The notes under the pieces: generated by a model
The model's input: only the letters and a program-made list of their open reading frames with translations
Databases searched by the model: none
Told to the model about the DNA's origin: nothing
Shown here: piece by piece, positions 19,314 to 26,528 of the stretch
Position numbering within the stretch: the stretch's first letter is position 1
How the letters are laid out: each line of letters opens with the position of its first letter
Program-made: the position numbers and the translations under genes
NCBI RefSeq assembly: GCF_900188405.1
Contig: NZ_FZOF01000017.1
Span: 118,919-182,918 of the forward strand
Direction of reading: 5' to 3'
From: Actinacidiphila glaucinigra
GTDB taxonomy: Bacteria; Actinomycetota; Actinomycetes; Streptomycetales; Streptomycetaceae
Length of the DNA: 64,000 bases

Positions 19314-19373
19314 TTGACAACGTTGCCTCCAGGGCCGGTATAGTCATGCTCGGTTCAAGTTGACAACGTTGTC
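19314..19373 (-). promoter_or_regulatory. GH92 promoter flanked by two LacI-type operators
   Basis: TTGACAACGTTGCC (19314-19327) and TTGACAACGTTGTC (19360-19373; perfect core GACAACGTTGTC) have centres 47 bp apart. On the minus strand TTGTCA (19361-19366) is a plausible -35 and TATACC lies 18 nt downstream as a -10. One operator therefore covers the -35 and the other the start-point region. The core with central CG is characteristic of LacI/GalR-family sites; no LacI gene lies in this window. Confidence 0.7.
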
Positions 19374-19614
19374 GCGCACCACGGTTCCACAAGCCCCCAC
19401 GCACGTACCGGCACCGCCCTTCCCCCCTCCGCCTCCCCGTTGCCGTCCCGGCCGCTCCCGGCCCCGGCCAGGACTCTGAGCGCCTCGCCGCGTCCAGGAC
19501 AGATTGCCGTTGCCCACACCGTCGACGGGTTCAGCCTCCAGGAAGTCGTTGGCCACCTCGTCTTACGCGCTGCCGGTACCCTCTCCCCGCACACACATGA
19601 GAGGTGCCACGGCA

Positions 19615-20421
19615 GTGACAGGCTTCGATCAGAGCGAACGACATATCTGGGCAGGTCGAGCTACGGCTTACGCGCGTTCGTACGCCGCGCTGTGCGCTCA
19701 TCCGGTGCCGCGATTGCTGGACGTCGCGCAGGTGCGTCCGGACGTACGGGTGCTCGACGTGGGAACGGGTCCCGGGACGGTCGCCCTTGCCGCGGCCACC
19801 CGGGGTGCGGCCGTGACGGCCGTCGACGCGGAACCCAGCATGGTCGAACTCGCCCGCGGGGCGGCAGCAGCGATCGACTTCCAGGTCGCCACCTTGCCCG
19901 AGCTTCCCTTCGGTGACGGTGAATTCGACTCCGTCACCTCCAACTTCGTCCTCAACCACGTGGGTCGACCCCGGCGCGCGGTGGCCGAACTGCGACGCGT
20001 GGTGCGGCCGGACGGCTGGATCGCACTCACGATCTGGCCGGTCCCCCCCGCGGCAGGCCAGGACCTGCTCGGCCGTGCGATCCGAGCCGCCGACGCTGTT
20101 CGGCCGGCCCATTTGCCGGCTATCGCGCCCGAGGAGGACTTCCCACGTGACGAAGAGGGCCTGACCGATCTCCTCCGCTCGGCCGGCTTGCGGGAGACCA
20201 TGTGCGAGACGCTCCGGTGGGACCACCGGACCACCGTCGAGCAATGGTGGAGCGGTCCCGCCGCCGGCGTGGCGTTCTCCGGACACCTCGTGCAGAGCCA
20301 GCCCACGGGAACACGGTCCGCGATCGAGACACACTTCCGCAGGTTCAGCGAGGAGTTCACCGACGCGGACGGCATGCTCACGCTGCCGCATGCGGCCTTG
20401 CTCGCCTGGGGACGTCGCTGA
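19615..20421 (+). CDS. Class I SAM-dependent methyltransferase
   Basis: 268-aa methyltransferase of the UbiE/type-11 kind. SAM-binding motif I is VLDVGTGPGTVALA (about 46-59), with an acidic motif II VDAEPSM, a motif near LPFGDGEFDSVTSNFVLNHV, and VVRPDGWIAL. A GTG start with GAGAGG 9 nt upstream is preferred; ATG at 19597 is in frame but lacks a ribosome site. The substrate cannot be inferred. It faces the minus-strand permuted tRNA genes, separated by a shared hairpin terminator. Confidence 0.8.
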   Translation: MTGFDQSERHIWAGRATAYARSYAALCAHPVPRLLDVAQVRPDVRVLDVGTGPGTVALAAATRGAAVTAVDAEPSMVELARGAAAAIDFQVATLPELPFGDGEFDSVTSNFVLNHVGRPRRAVAELRRVVRPDGWIALTIWPVPPAAGQDLLGRAIRAADAVRPAHLPAIAPEEDFPRDEEGLTDLLRSAGLRETMCETLRWDHRTTVEQWWSGPAAGVAFSGHLVQSQPTGTRSAIETHFRRFSEEFTDADGMLTLPHAALLAWGRR

Positions 20422-20490
20422 ACCCGTGCGCTCAAGGGATTCCGGGAGCCGTCATGCACCGCGCACCGGCCGGGTGAACGGCGACGTGAC

Positions 20491-20525
20491 GGAGCCCGGG
20501 AGCGGTATCCAGCTGCCCGGGCTCC
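20491..20525. terminator. Bidirectional terminator between methyltransferase and tRNA array
   Basis: GGAGCCCGGG (20491-20500) pairs perfectly with CCCGGGCTCC (20516-20525). It could end both the methyltransferase transcript and the minus-strand tRNA transcript. Confidence 0.7.
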
Positions 20526-20580
20526 TGAGGTGCCACCCAATTGCGCACACCGGCGGCGTTTAAGAGCCGCGGATCATTCT

Positions 20581-20657
20581 GAGATCGACGTGTTCTACCT
20601 TTGAACTACCGCGCCACGGAAGAGGCGCAGAGGGGAATTGAACCCCCATCCGTCGAT
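20581..20657 (-). tRNA. Circularly permuted tRNA gene, predicted anticodon CUC (Glu)
   Basis: Minus-strand order is 3' half (20657-20623), 7-nt linker (20622-20616), 5' half (20615-20581). The 5' half has acceptor GGCGCGG, U8, A14, G18G19, D-stem GTTC/GAAC, A26 and anticodon stem CGTCG. The 3' half has CGACG, a short variable region ending in U48, the T-arm GGGGG-TTCAATT-CCCCT, acceptor CTGCGCC and U73. Rejoined, all 7 acceptor positions pair (one G-U), the anticodon stem is a perfect 5 bp and the mature length is 70 nt. The loop reads ATCTCAT for any junction within a shared TCA. Leader CGCGGA (20663-20668) pairs with trailer TCCGCG (20568-20573), giving a splice-site-like helix. U73 is unusual for Glu. 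Confidence 0.8.
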
Positions 20658-20723
20658 GATCGTCCGCGCTCGGTCGATCCGGCGTTCGGCGGCGAATGCT
20701 GAGACTGGAGCGAGAGTCTGAGA

Positions 20724-20804
20724 TTCACGGGGCTGCCTCTACCCTTTGGGCCACCCCGGCCTGTGATGCCGGGGGAGGGACTCGAACCCCCACTGATACC
20801 CCTG
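20724..20804 (-). tRNA. Circularly permuted tRNA gene, predicted anticodon GAA (Phe)
   Basis: Minus-strand order is 3' half (20804-20767), linker TCACAG (20766-20761), 5' half (20760-20724). The 5' half has acceptor GCCGGGG, U8, A14, a D-loop with GGG, a 3-bp D-stem, A26 and GCCCC. The 3' half has GGGGT, a variable region ending in U48, the T-arm GGGGG-TTCGAGT-CCCTC, acceptor CCCCGGC and A73. The acceptor pairs perfectly over 7 bp, the anticodon stem is 5 bp with one G-U, and the mature length is 75 nt. The loop is GTGAACA for any junction within a shared TGAA, so U33 and anticodon GAA are robust; G32 and C37 are atypical. Leader CGAGAG (20834-20839) can pair with trailer CTCTCG (20711-20716). 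Lies directly downstream of the gene ending at 20876. Confidence 0.82.
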
Positions 20805-20843
20805 TTCAGCTTCAACGTCAGTTTCAGCTTGCGCTCTCGGCGC

Positions 20844-20865
20844 ACCCCCCGCTCTCACGGGGGGC
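20844..20865 (-). terminator. G/C hairpin between the 243-aa protein gene and the tRNA array
   Basis: CCCCCC (20845-20850) faces GGGGGG (20859-20864) across an 8-nt loop, 11 bp past the stop at 20876. It may be a weak terminator or processing hairpin; the tRNA array could still be co-transcribed with the protein gene. Confidence 0.45.
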
Positions 20866-20875
20866 GTTGATGAGG

Positions 20876-21607
20876 CTACCCGAACAGGTAACCGAAGACC
20901 GCCTCCCCCACGCGCTGGTCGGTGACGTCCGCGCCGTTGGCCTCCTCGCGGGCGAACTTGACGGCCTGCTGCAGCTTCTCGACCCTGCCGAGCAGCTCGT
21001 TCACTCGGCGCGCCGGCAGCGCGCCGGAGAACTTCACGGTCGTCCAGTACCCCACGGGCACGTCCTCGTAGTACACCTCGACCTGCGCCGGGTGCTTCTC
21101 CGTGGCCTCGGCCTTCACGTGGTTGCGCGGCACCTTCCTGGTGCGGATCGTCCGGACCGGGTCGGTCTTCCAGCAGTCCGTCGACGGGTCCGGGTTCCAC
21201 GACTCCGACGCGTCGAGGACGGGCAGCTTGCGCACGAAGGTGTGCAGGTCGGTGAGCTGCTTCTCCAGGAACAGCAGGTACGGGACGGGGACCTGCGCGA
21301 GCAGCACCCGCCCGTCCACCACCACGTCCGCGGCGGCGGTCCGGTTGGCCCAGTCCTTGGTCGCCGTCACGTCGAAGAGCCGCGTCAGGGTCCCCCCGAC
21401 CGCGTGCAGGACGTCCTCGGCCTTCACCTGGACCCGGGTGGACTCCGGCGGCAGTTGCTCGCCCTCCTCGTCCTTGGGCTGGTACGTCCGCGAGATCCCG
21501 GCGAGCAGCGCGGGCTTCTGGACGTCGTGATGGGCCTGGGTCAGTTCCTGGAGGGACTTGGACTTGACGCCCTTTTCCACGGCGATGATCTGATTGAGCT
21601 TCGGCAC
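20876..21607 (-). CDS. Conserved-looking protein of unknown function upstream of permuted tRNAs
   Basis: 243-aa soluble protein starting (GTG) MPKLNQIIAVEKGVKSKSLQ. I do not recognise a characterised family. It is mixed alpha/beta and rich in Lys/Glu, with segments RTYQPKDEEGEQLPPES, VVVDGRVLLAQVPVPYLLFLEKQL, RKVPRNHVKAEATEKHPAQ and a helical C terminus LGRVEKLQQAVKFAREEANG. No signal peptide or membrane segment. The start is chosen because TAATTT lies 7 nt upstream with no ribosome site, suggesting a leaderless mRNA. The two permuted tRNA genes follow on the same strand, so a role in tRNA processing or protection is a testable guess, nothing more. Confidence 0.7.
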   Translation of the reverse strand: MPKLNQIIAVEKGVKSKSLQELTQAHHDVQKPALLAGISRTYQPKDEEGEQLPPESTRVQVKAEDVLHAVGGTLTRLFDVTATKDWANRTAAADVVVDGRVLLAQVPVPYLLFLEKQLTDLHTFVRKLPVLDASESWNPDPSTDCWKTDPVRTIRTRKVPRNHVKAEATEKHPAQVEVYYEDVPVGYWTTVKFSGALPARRVNELLGRVEKLQQAVKFAREEANGADVTDQRVGEAVFGYLFG

Positions 21608-21686
21608 GTCATGGAAATTAGCAGTGCCCCGCCCGTACACACACCCGATTTTCGGGCCCACGGCGACGCATCGGTATCGTCGCCGC

Positions 21687-22211
21687 ATGCCCGAACTGGT
21701 CGCGCCCACCGTCCGTCTGCGCTCCGCCTGGCTCGAGGCCCACGACGAGTGGGGTCCCGGCCGGCACGAGGACGGATTCGGGCTGGGGCCGTCCGACGAG
21801 GTCGGATCGCCGGACGGATTCGCGGCCTGGGTGACGTCGCTGGCCGAGCAGTCCGGTCCGGAGGCCGTGGCGGCGGGCCGCACGTGTACGTACCGCTGGA
21901 TCGTCGAGGGCGACCGTGTGCACGGCGGCGTCGCCCTGCGGCTGGGACCCGACGACTACGTGCTGCGGTTCGGCCACGTCGGCTACGGCATCCGGCCGTC
22001 CTCGCGCCGCCGTGGACTGGCCACCTGGGCCCTGGGGCGGATGCTCGACGAGGCGCGCCGGCTCGGGCTGGAGCACGTGCTCGTGGTCTGCGAGGCCTCC
22101 AACACCGCCTCCGCACTGACGATCGAGCGCAACGGCGGCGCCCTCGAACCCGCAGGGCCCCGGGAGGCCGGGGCGGATGCGGTGCTGCGCTACCGGATCA
22201 CGATCGCCTGA
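21687..22211 (+). CDS. GNAT family N-acetyltransferase
   Basis: 174-aa acetyltransferase. The acetyl-CoA site is visible as GYGIRPSSRRRGLATWALGR (about 97-116), followed by LGLEHVLVVCEASNTASALTIER with the usual C-terminal Asn. A probable leaderless gene: TATCGT ends 6 nt before the ATG and no Shine-Dalgarno is present. Divergent from the gene starting at 21607, with 79 bp between starts. Substrate unknown. Confidence 0.88.
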   Translation: MPELVAPTVRLRSAWLEAHDEWGPGRHEDGFGLGPSDEVGSPDGFAAWVTSLAEQSGPEAVAAGRTCTYRWIVEGDRVHGGVALRLGPDDYVLRFGHVGYGIRPSSRRRGLATWALGRMLDEARRLGLEHVLVVCEASNTASALTIERNGGALEPAGPREAGADAVLRYRITIA

Positions 22212-22231
22212 GGCGACGAGGCGACGCCGCC

Positions 22232-23200
22232 TCAGGGGTGCAGGGCCCGCTGCAGGGCCTCGACGGCCAGCGTGCGGGCGACGACGGTCGCCTTGGAGTC
22301 GCGGAGGCTGTCGAGCATGAGGAAGTCGTGCACCATGCCGAGCACCCTGACCGCGGTGACGTCCACGCCCGCCTCGCGCAGCTTGGCGGCGTAGGCCTCT
22401 CCCTCGTCGCGCAGCACGTCGGCCTCGTCGGTGATGACCAGCGTGGTGGGCAGGCCGCGCAACTGCTCGACGCCGGCCCGCAGCGGGGACGCGTAGACCT
22501 CGGCGCGCTGCCCGGGGTCGCTGGTGTAGGCGTCCCAGAACCACTTCATCCCGTCGCGGGTGAGGTAGTAGCCCTCGGCGAACTGCCGGTAGGAGGGCGT
22601 GTCGAAGTCCGCGTCGGTCACCGGGTAGAGGAGCACCTGGGCCGCCACGTCGATGTCGCCGCGGTCCTTGGCCATCAGGGCGAAGACGGCCGACATGTTG
22701 CCGCCGACCGAGTCTCCGCACACGGCCAGGCGCGACGCGTCGAGCCCCCGGTCCTCGCCGTTGCGCAGGATCCACTTTCCGACCGCGTAGTTCTGCTCGA
22801 TCTGGGTGGGGTACTTCGCCTCGGGGGCCAGGTCGTAGACCGGGAAGACCACGGCGGCGTTCGTGCCGACGGCGAGTTCGCGCACGAGCCGGTCGTGGGT
22901 GTTCTCGTCGCCGAACACCCATCCCGCGCCATGGATGTAGAACACCACCGGGAGGGTCTGCGTGGCCCCTTCGGGGCGGATGATGCGGGCCCGGACGCTG
23001 CCGTACTCTCCGGCGTCGACGGTCACCCATTCCTCGTCCACTGCGGGCTTGGGCACGCCCTCCCCCGCCTGCAGGTCGTCGAGGATCCCGCGGCCGCTCT
23101 CCGGCGGGACCTCGTAGATGCGCGGGTGGGGTGCGCTGGCGTCCGCCAGTTCCTTGGCCGCGGGCTCCAGGACGGGCGCCCTGGACGGGGATTCGGGCAT
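22232..23200 (-). CDS. Alpha/beta hydrolase, HSL-type esterase family
   Basis: 322-aa esterase/lipase. The oxyanion-hole motif appears as IHGAGWVFG, the nucleophile elbow as GDSVGGN, and the acid and His in ITDEADVL and MVHDFLML, giving the full Ser-Asp-His triad. AGGAGG sits 6 nt before the chosen start at 23200. No signal peptide, so probably cytoplasmic. Convergent with the GNAT gene (20 bp between stops). Likely hydrolyses short-chain acyl esters; the natural substrate is unknown. Confidence 0.9.
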   Translation of the reverse strand: MPESPSRAPVLEPAAKELADASAPHPRIYEVPPESGRGILDDLQAGEGVPKPAVDEEWVTVDAGEYGSVRARIIRPEGATQTLPVVFYIHGAGWVFGDENTHDRLVRELAVGTNAAVVFPVYDLAPEAKYPTQIEQNYAVGKWILRNGEDRGLDASRLAVCGDSVGGNMSAVFALMAKDRGDIDVAAQVLLYPVTDADFDTPSYRQFAEGYYLTRDGMKWFWDAYTSDPGQRAEVYASPLRAGVEQLRGLPTTLVITDEADVLRDEGEAYAAKLREAGVDVTAVRVLGMVHDFLMLDSLRDSKATVVARTLAVEALQRALHP

Positions 23201-23414
23201 GGCGGGCCTCCTGCCGGGGTTTCCGTTCATGGGGCGGCGTACGCGGTCGCAAGGGACCGTGCCGGCCGCCTTTCCATCGTCCCTCGGCGATTCGGCGCCG
23301 CAACTCCGGGCATCCGTGCGGTCGCAGAGCGCTGACACGGGGGCACAGACCGTCACTCCGCGGGGCGGCGCCCGGCGGCGTGGTGCCTCGTGCCCGCCGG
23401 GGCCCGCCTCGAGC

Positions 23415-23640
23415 GCGGCGGTGAGCAGATCGTGGGTCGTGCGGTCGAAGGCCACGAGCCTGATCCACCGGACACCGGTCTGCGGCCCCTGAGGACGGAG
23501 ACGGCGATCCGCGCCGCTTCCTCCGCCTGGTAGCCGTGGACGCCGGTGGCGATCGCGGGGAACGCGGTGCTCCTGGCCCCCGGTTCGTCCGCGGACTCCG
23601 GGTCGAGGTCGTAGGTGGGCGCCCATGGCGCTCCGTTCGA
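23415..23640 (-). pseudogene. Remnant of a macro-domain (ADP-ribose-binding) gene
   Basis: Minus-strand reading gives APTYDLDPESADEPGARST, then AFPAIATGVHGYQAEEAARI and AVSVL in one frame. After a frameshift near 23490 it continues GVRWIRLVAFDRTTHDLL. The pattern AFPAIATGVHGYQAEEAA...RLVAFD is the C-terminal half of macro domains (YmdB/O-acetyl-ADP-ribose deacetylase type). The N-terminal part is missing and the frame is broken, so this is a decayed fragment. It occupies much of the gap between the esterase and lipoprotein genes. Confidence 0.55.
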
Positions 23641-23650
23641 GCCGTGCCCT

Positions 23651-23706
23651 GATCGTTTACGCGTTCATCGATTGTTGTATGGTCCAAGGCCATTGATCGT
23701 TGTACG
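23651..23706 (+). promoter_or_regulatory. Triple direct repeat upstream of lipoprotein gene
   Basis: GATCGTTTACG (23651-23661), GATTGTTGTATG (23670-23681) and GATCGTTGTACG (23695-23706) are near-identical and in the same orientation, within 85 bp of the lipoprotein start. They look like a multi-copy activator or repressor site; no factor is assigned. Confidence 0.5.
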
Positions 23707-23735
23707 AATCTTTGCCTCCCTGGGGGGAACTTCTC

Positions 23736-24620
23736 ATGCACATGCGTCGCCTTGTGGCGATGACGGCTGCGACCGGCACACTCGCACTCGGTCTCGCGGC
23801 CTGTGGTGACTCCGCCAAGGTGGCGCCGAAGGCCGCGTCGACGCAGGTCTCCGCCATGTCGGTGGAGAAGAGGGCCTCCCTCGTCGACGCGGTGCGCAGC
23901 GGCGCCAAAGCGGTGGGGCAGCAGGGGTCCGCGAAGGTCGCCGTCGAATCCGTCGACACAGAGGTGGGCACCACCAAGTCCGAGGGCACGCTGAGCTGGA
24001 AGAAGGGCGCCGAAGCGGCCGAGGTGAGCATGGACGCCGCTTCCCACCCCGACCTGCGGGACATGGCGGGCCCGGACGGCAAGGTGCACCTGACGATGGC
24101 GGAAGGCGACGTGTACCTCCCGGTCGAAGGGGTGTTGCTCGAGGCCGCGGGCGGCAAGAAGTGGCTGAGGCTCGAGGGCTCCTCCGCGGAGGACAACCCG
24201 GCCAAGGACCTGCCGCACGGTCCCGCCACGGTGCTTGCCGCCCTGTCCACGGCGGCGGACCTCGCCGCGGTCGGCGAGGAGCAGGTGGCCGGCGCCGCGG
24301 CGACCCACTACACGGGCACCGTGGACATCGAGAAGCTTGCCGCGGACACCGCTGTCCTGGAGCTCGTCAGCAAGGGTGAGCGCGACGCCTACGTCGACGA
24401 ACTGCACGCCACCGGCTTCAGGAACACCGTCGACATCGAGGCGTGGATCGGCGCCGGCGACCTCGCGGTCAAGGTCGTGGAGTCCGGCAAGACCGCCGAG
24501 GGCCCTGCTGAGCTGACCATCGCGTACTCCGGCTACGGCCGGACCTCCGCCATCAAGGCACCCCCGGCCAAGGATGTCACCACGTTCGCCGAGGTGATCC
24601 AGAACGCCGCCCAGGGCTGA
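23736..24620 (+). CDS. Lipoprotein of unknown function
   Basis: 294-aa exported lipoprotein: MHMRRLVAMTAATGTLALGLAAC with lipobox LAAC, then a soluble domain of repeated beta strands (KVAVESVDTEVGTTKSEGTLSW, MAGPDGKVHLTMAEGDVYLPV). The layout recalls LppX/LprG-like lipid-binding lipoproteins of actinobacteria, but similarity by eye is too weak to name it. The start at 23736 follows a G-rich ribosome site; three direct repeats lie upstream. Confidence 0.8.
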   Translation: MHMRRLVAMTAATGTLALGLAACGDSAKVAPKAASTQVSAMSVEKRASLVDAVRSGAKAVGQQGSAKVAVESVDTEVGTTKSEGTLSWKKGAEAAEVSMDAASHPDLRDMAGPDGKVHLTMAEGDVYLPVEGVLLEAAGGKKWLRLEGSSAEDNPAKDLPHGPATVLAALSTAADLAAVGEEQVAGAAATHYTGTVDIEKLAADTAVLELVSKGERDAYVDELHATGFRNTVDIEAWIGAGDLAVKVVESGKTAEGPAELTIAYSGYGRTSAIKAPPAKDVTTFAEVIQNAAQG

Positions 24621-24851
24621 CCTCATCGCGCCGGGGGTGCGTCGCTGCCACGCGCACCCACCGACCGCACGGGGTGTCCGTGGCGCATGACAGGAGCCGG
24701 AGCCTTGACGAGCCGGAGCCCGTCCGCGTCGCGCGGGGTCTGCGGGACTTCCCCAACCTGCTGCGACGGCCCCCGACCCGCTTCGTCGCGGCCTGCGGCC
24801 CCGGAAACCCGCAGCCTGGGGCACTGCCGGCAGCCCGTACCCTGAGGGGCG

Positions 24852-26003
24852 ATGAACCTCTTCAGCACGCCGTGGGGCGCACTCGAACTGACCCGATTCC
24901 CCGCGGAGCCGCGGGAGACGCTGCGTGCGTGGGACGCCGCGGACGACTACCTTCTGCGGCACCTCGCTGAGACGGGTACGGACCTGGCGGGCACGACCGT
25001 CGTCCTGGGCGACCGCTGGGGGGCGCTGGCGACGGCGCTGGCCGCGCACCGTCCCGTGCAGATCACGGACTCCCACCTCGGGCAGCAGGCCACGCGCGCG
25101 AACCTGCGGCGCAATGTGCCGGACGCCGAGGTGCGGCTGCTGACCACGCGCGACGAGCCGCCCGCCCGCATCGACGTGCTGCTGGTCCGGGTGCCGAAGA
25201 GCCTCGCCTTCCTGGAGGACCAGCTGCACCGGCTGGCGCCCGCGCTCCACCCGGGCACCGTCGTCCTGGGGACGGGGATGGTCACCGAGATCCACACGTC
25301 CACGCTGCGGCTGTTCGAGCGGATCGTCGGGCCGACCCGGACCTCGCTGGCCGTGCGCAAGGCGCGGCTGATCTTCAGCACCCCCGATCCGGCGGCGGAC
25401 GGCGGGCCCAACCCGTGGCCGCTGCGGTACGCGCTGCCGGACGGCATCGGGCCGTTGTCCGGCCGTACCGTCACCAACCACGCGGGAGTGTTCTGCGCCG
25501 ACCACCTCGACATCGGCACCCGCTTCCTGCTCGAGCACCTGCCGGTCCGCAAGGGCCCGGACCGCGTGGTCGACCTGGGCTGCGGCAACGGTGTGGTCGG
25601 CACCGCGGTCGCCCTGGCCAATCCCGACAGCGACGTGCTGTTCGTCGACGAGTCGCACCAGGCGGTCGCCTCCGCCGAGGAGACCTTCCGCGACAACGCC
25701 GGCCCCGGGGGCAGGGCCCGGTTCCTCGTCGGGGACGCCGCCGACGCCGTGGCCGCCGTCCGGCCCGAGGGGGCCGACCTCGTCCTCAACAACCCGCCGT
25801 TCCACTCCCACCAGGCGGTCACCGCCGCGACCGCCCAGCGCATGTTCGTCACCGCCCGGTCCGCGCTGCGGTCCGGGGGTGAACTGCTGGTCGTCGGCAA
25901 CCGGCACCTCGGCTACCACGTGCGCCTGCGGCGGCTCTTCGGGAACTGCGAGGTCGTCGCGTCGAATCCGAAGTTCGTGGTCCTGCGGGCCGTCAAGAGC
26001 TGA
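24852..26003 (+). CDS. rlmG: RlmG/RsmC-like rRNA (guanine-N2) methyltransferase
   Basis: 383-aa protein with the two-domain layout of RlmG/RsmC enzymes: a degenerate N-terminal methyltransferase-like domain (to about 190) and a catalytic C-terminal domain. The latter has VVDLGCGNGVVGTAVA for SAM binding and LVLNNPPFHSHQAV, the NPPF motif of amino-group methyltransferases. RlmG methylates 23S rRNA G1835 and RsmC 16S rRNA G1207; I favour the former by overall pattern. It lies 50 bp upstream of archease on the same strand and adds to the RNA-modification character of this stretch. Confidence 0.75.
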   Translation: MNLFSTPWGALELTRFPAEPRETLRAWDAADDYLLRHLAETGTDLAGTTVVLGDRWGALATALAAHRPVQITDSHLGQQATRANLRRNVPDAEVRLLTTRDEPPARIDVLLVRVPKSLAFLEDQLHRLAPALHPGTVVLGTGMVTEIHTSTLRLFERIVGPTRTSLAVRKARLIFSTPDPAADGGPNPWPLRYALPDGIGPLSGRTVTNHAGVFCADHLDIGTRFLLEHLPVRKGPDRVVDLGCGNGVVGTAVALANPDSDVLFVDESHQAVASAEETFRDNAGPGGRARFLVGDAADAVAAVRPEGADLVLNNPPFHSHQAVTAATAQRMFVTARSALRSGGELLVVGNRHLGYHVRLRRLFGNCEVVASNPKFVVLRAVKS

Positions 26004-26053
26004 CGCCGGGCCGCCGGACCCTTGAGGCCGCCGGAACCGGGCAGGCGTTCCTC

Positions 26054-26506
26054 ATGGTGGACGAGACCTACGGCGGCGGCGGGGCGGAGGCGGGCGGGCA
26101 CCGTACGGTGCCGCACACCGCCGATGTGCGGATCGAGGCGTGGGGGCCGACCAGGGAGCAGTGCCTGGTCGAGGCGGTGATGGGGCTGGTCGAGTGCTTC
26201 GCGGACGTCGCCGGGGTGCGGCCCGCGTGCGTACGGCGGGTTCCGGTGGCGGAGGCCGCCGACGACGATCTGCTGGCCGACCTCCTCGACGAGGTCATCT
26301 ACCGGCTCGAGGTGCACGGGGAGGTGCCCGTCGACGTCGAGGCCGAGTCGGACGACGACGGCGGCGGGCTGGACGTACGGATGGCGGTGGCCGACGTCGG
26401 GTCGGTCGAGGTCGTCGGCGCGGTACCGAAGGCCGTCTCGCTGGGCGAGCTCCACCTGGCCCCGGGCCCGTACGGGTGGACCTGCGCGGCGACGGTCGAC
26501 GTCTGA
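26054..26506 (+). CDS. Archease (RtcB activator)
   Basis: 150-aa protein with the archease pattern: HTADVRIEAWG near the N terminus (H21, D24), AVMGLVECFADV, DLLADLLDEVIYRLEV and the C-terminal PKAVSLGELHL. Archease promotes guanylylation and turnover of the RNA ligase RtcB; conserved acidic residues bind metal. Here it is convergent with rtcB (22 bp between stops) instead of sharing an operon. The start codon choice between ATG at 26054 and the next GTG is not resolved. Confidence 0.9.
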   Translation: MVDETYGGGGAEAGGHRTVPHTADVRIEAWGPTREQCLVEAVMGLVECFADVAGVRPACVRRVPVAEAADDDLLADLLDEVIYRLEVHGEVPVDVEAESDDDGGGLDVRMAVADVGSVEVVGAVPKAVSLGELHLAPGPYGWTCAATVDV

Positions 26507-26528
26507 CCGCCCGTCTCGCAGGGCGCGG

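Noticed and set aside
20754..20774. CCCCGGC...GCCGGGG as a simple terminator hairpin
   Set aside because: The arms continue into complete T-arm and D-arm structures, and the same arrangement recurs with different sequence at 20609-20630, which a terminator would not explain.
20581..20804. Reading the tRNA-like pieces as one ordinary tRNA with a long intron (5' half at 20760, 3' half at 20623)
   Set aside because: In linear order the acceptor strands GCCGGGG and CTGCGCC do not pair and the anticodon stems do not match; each half pairs only with the adjacent half in permuted order.
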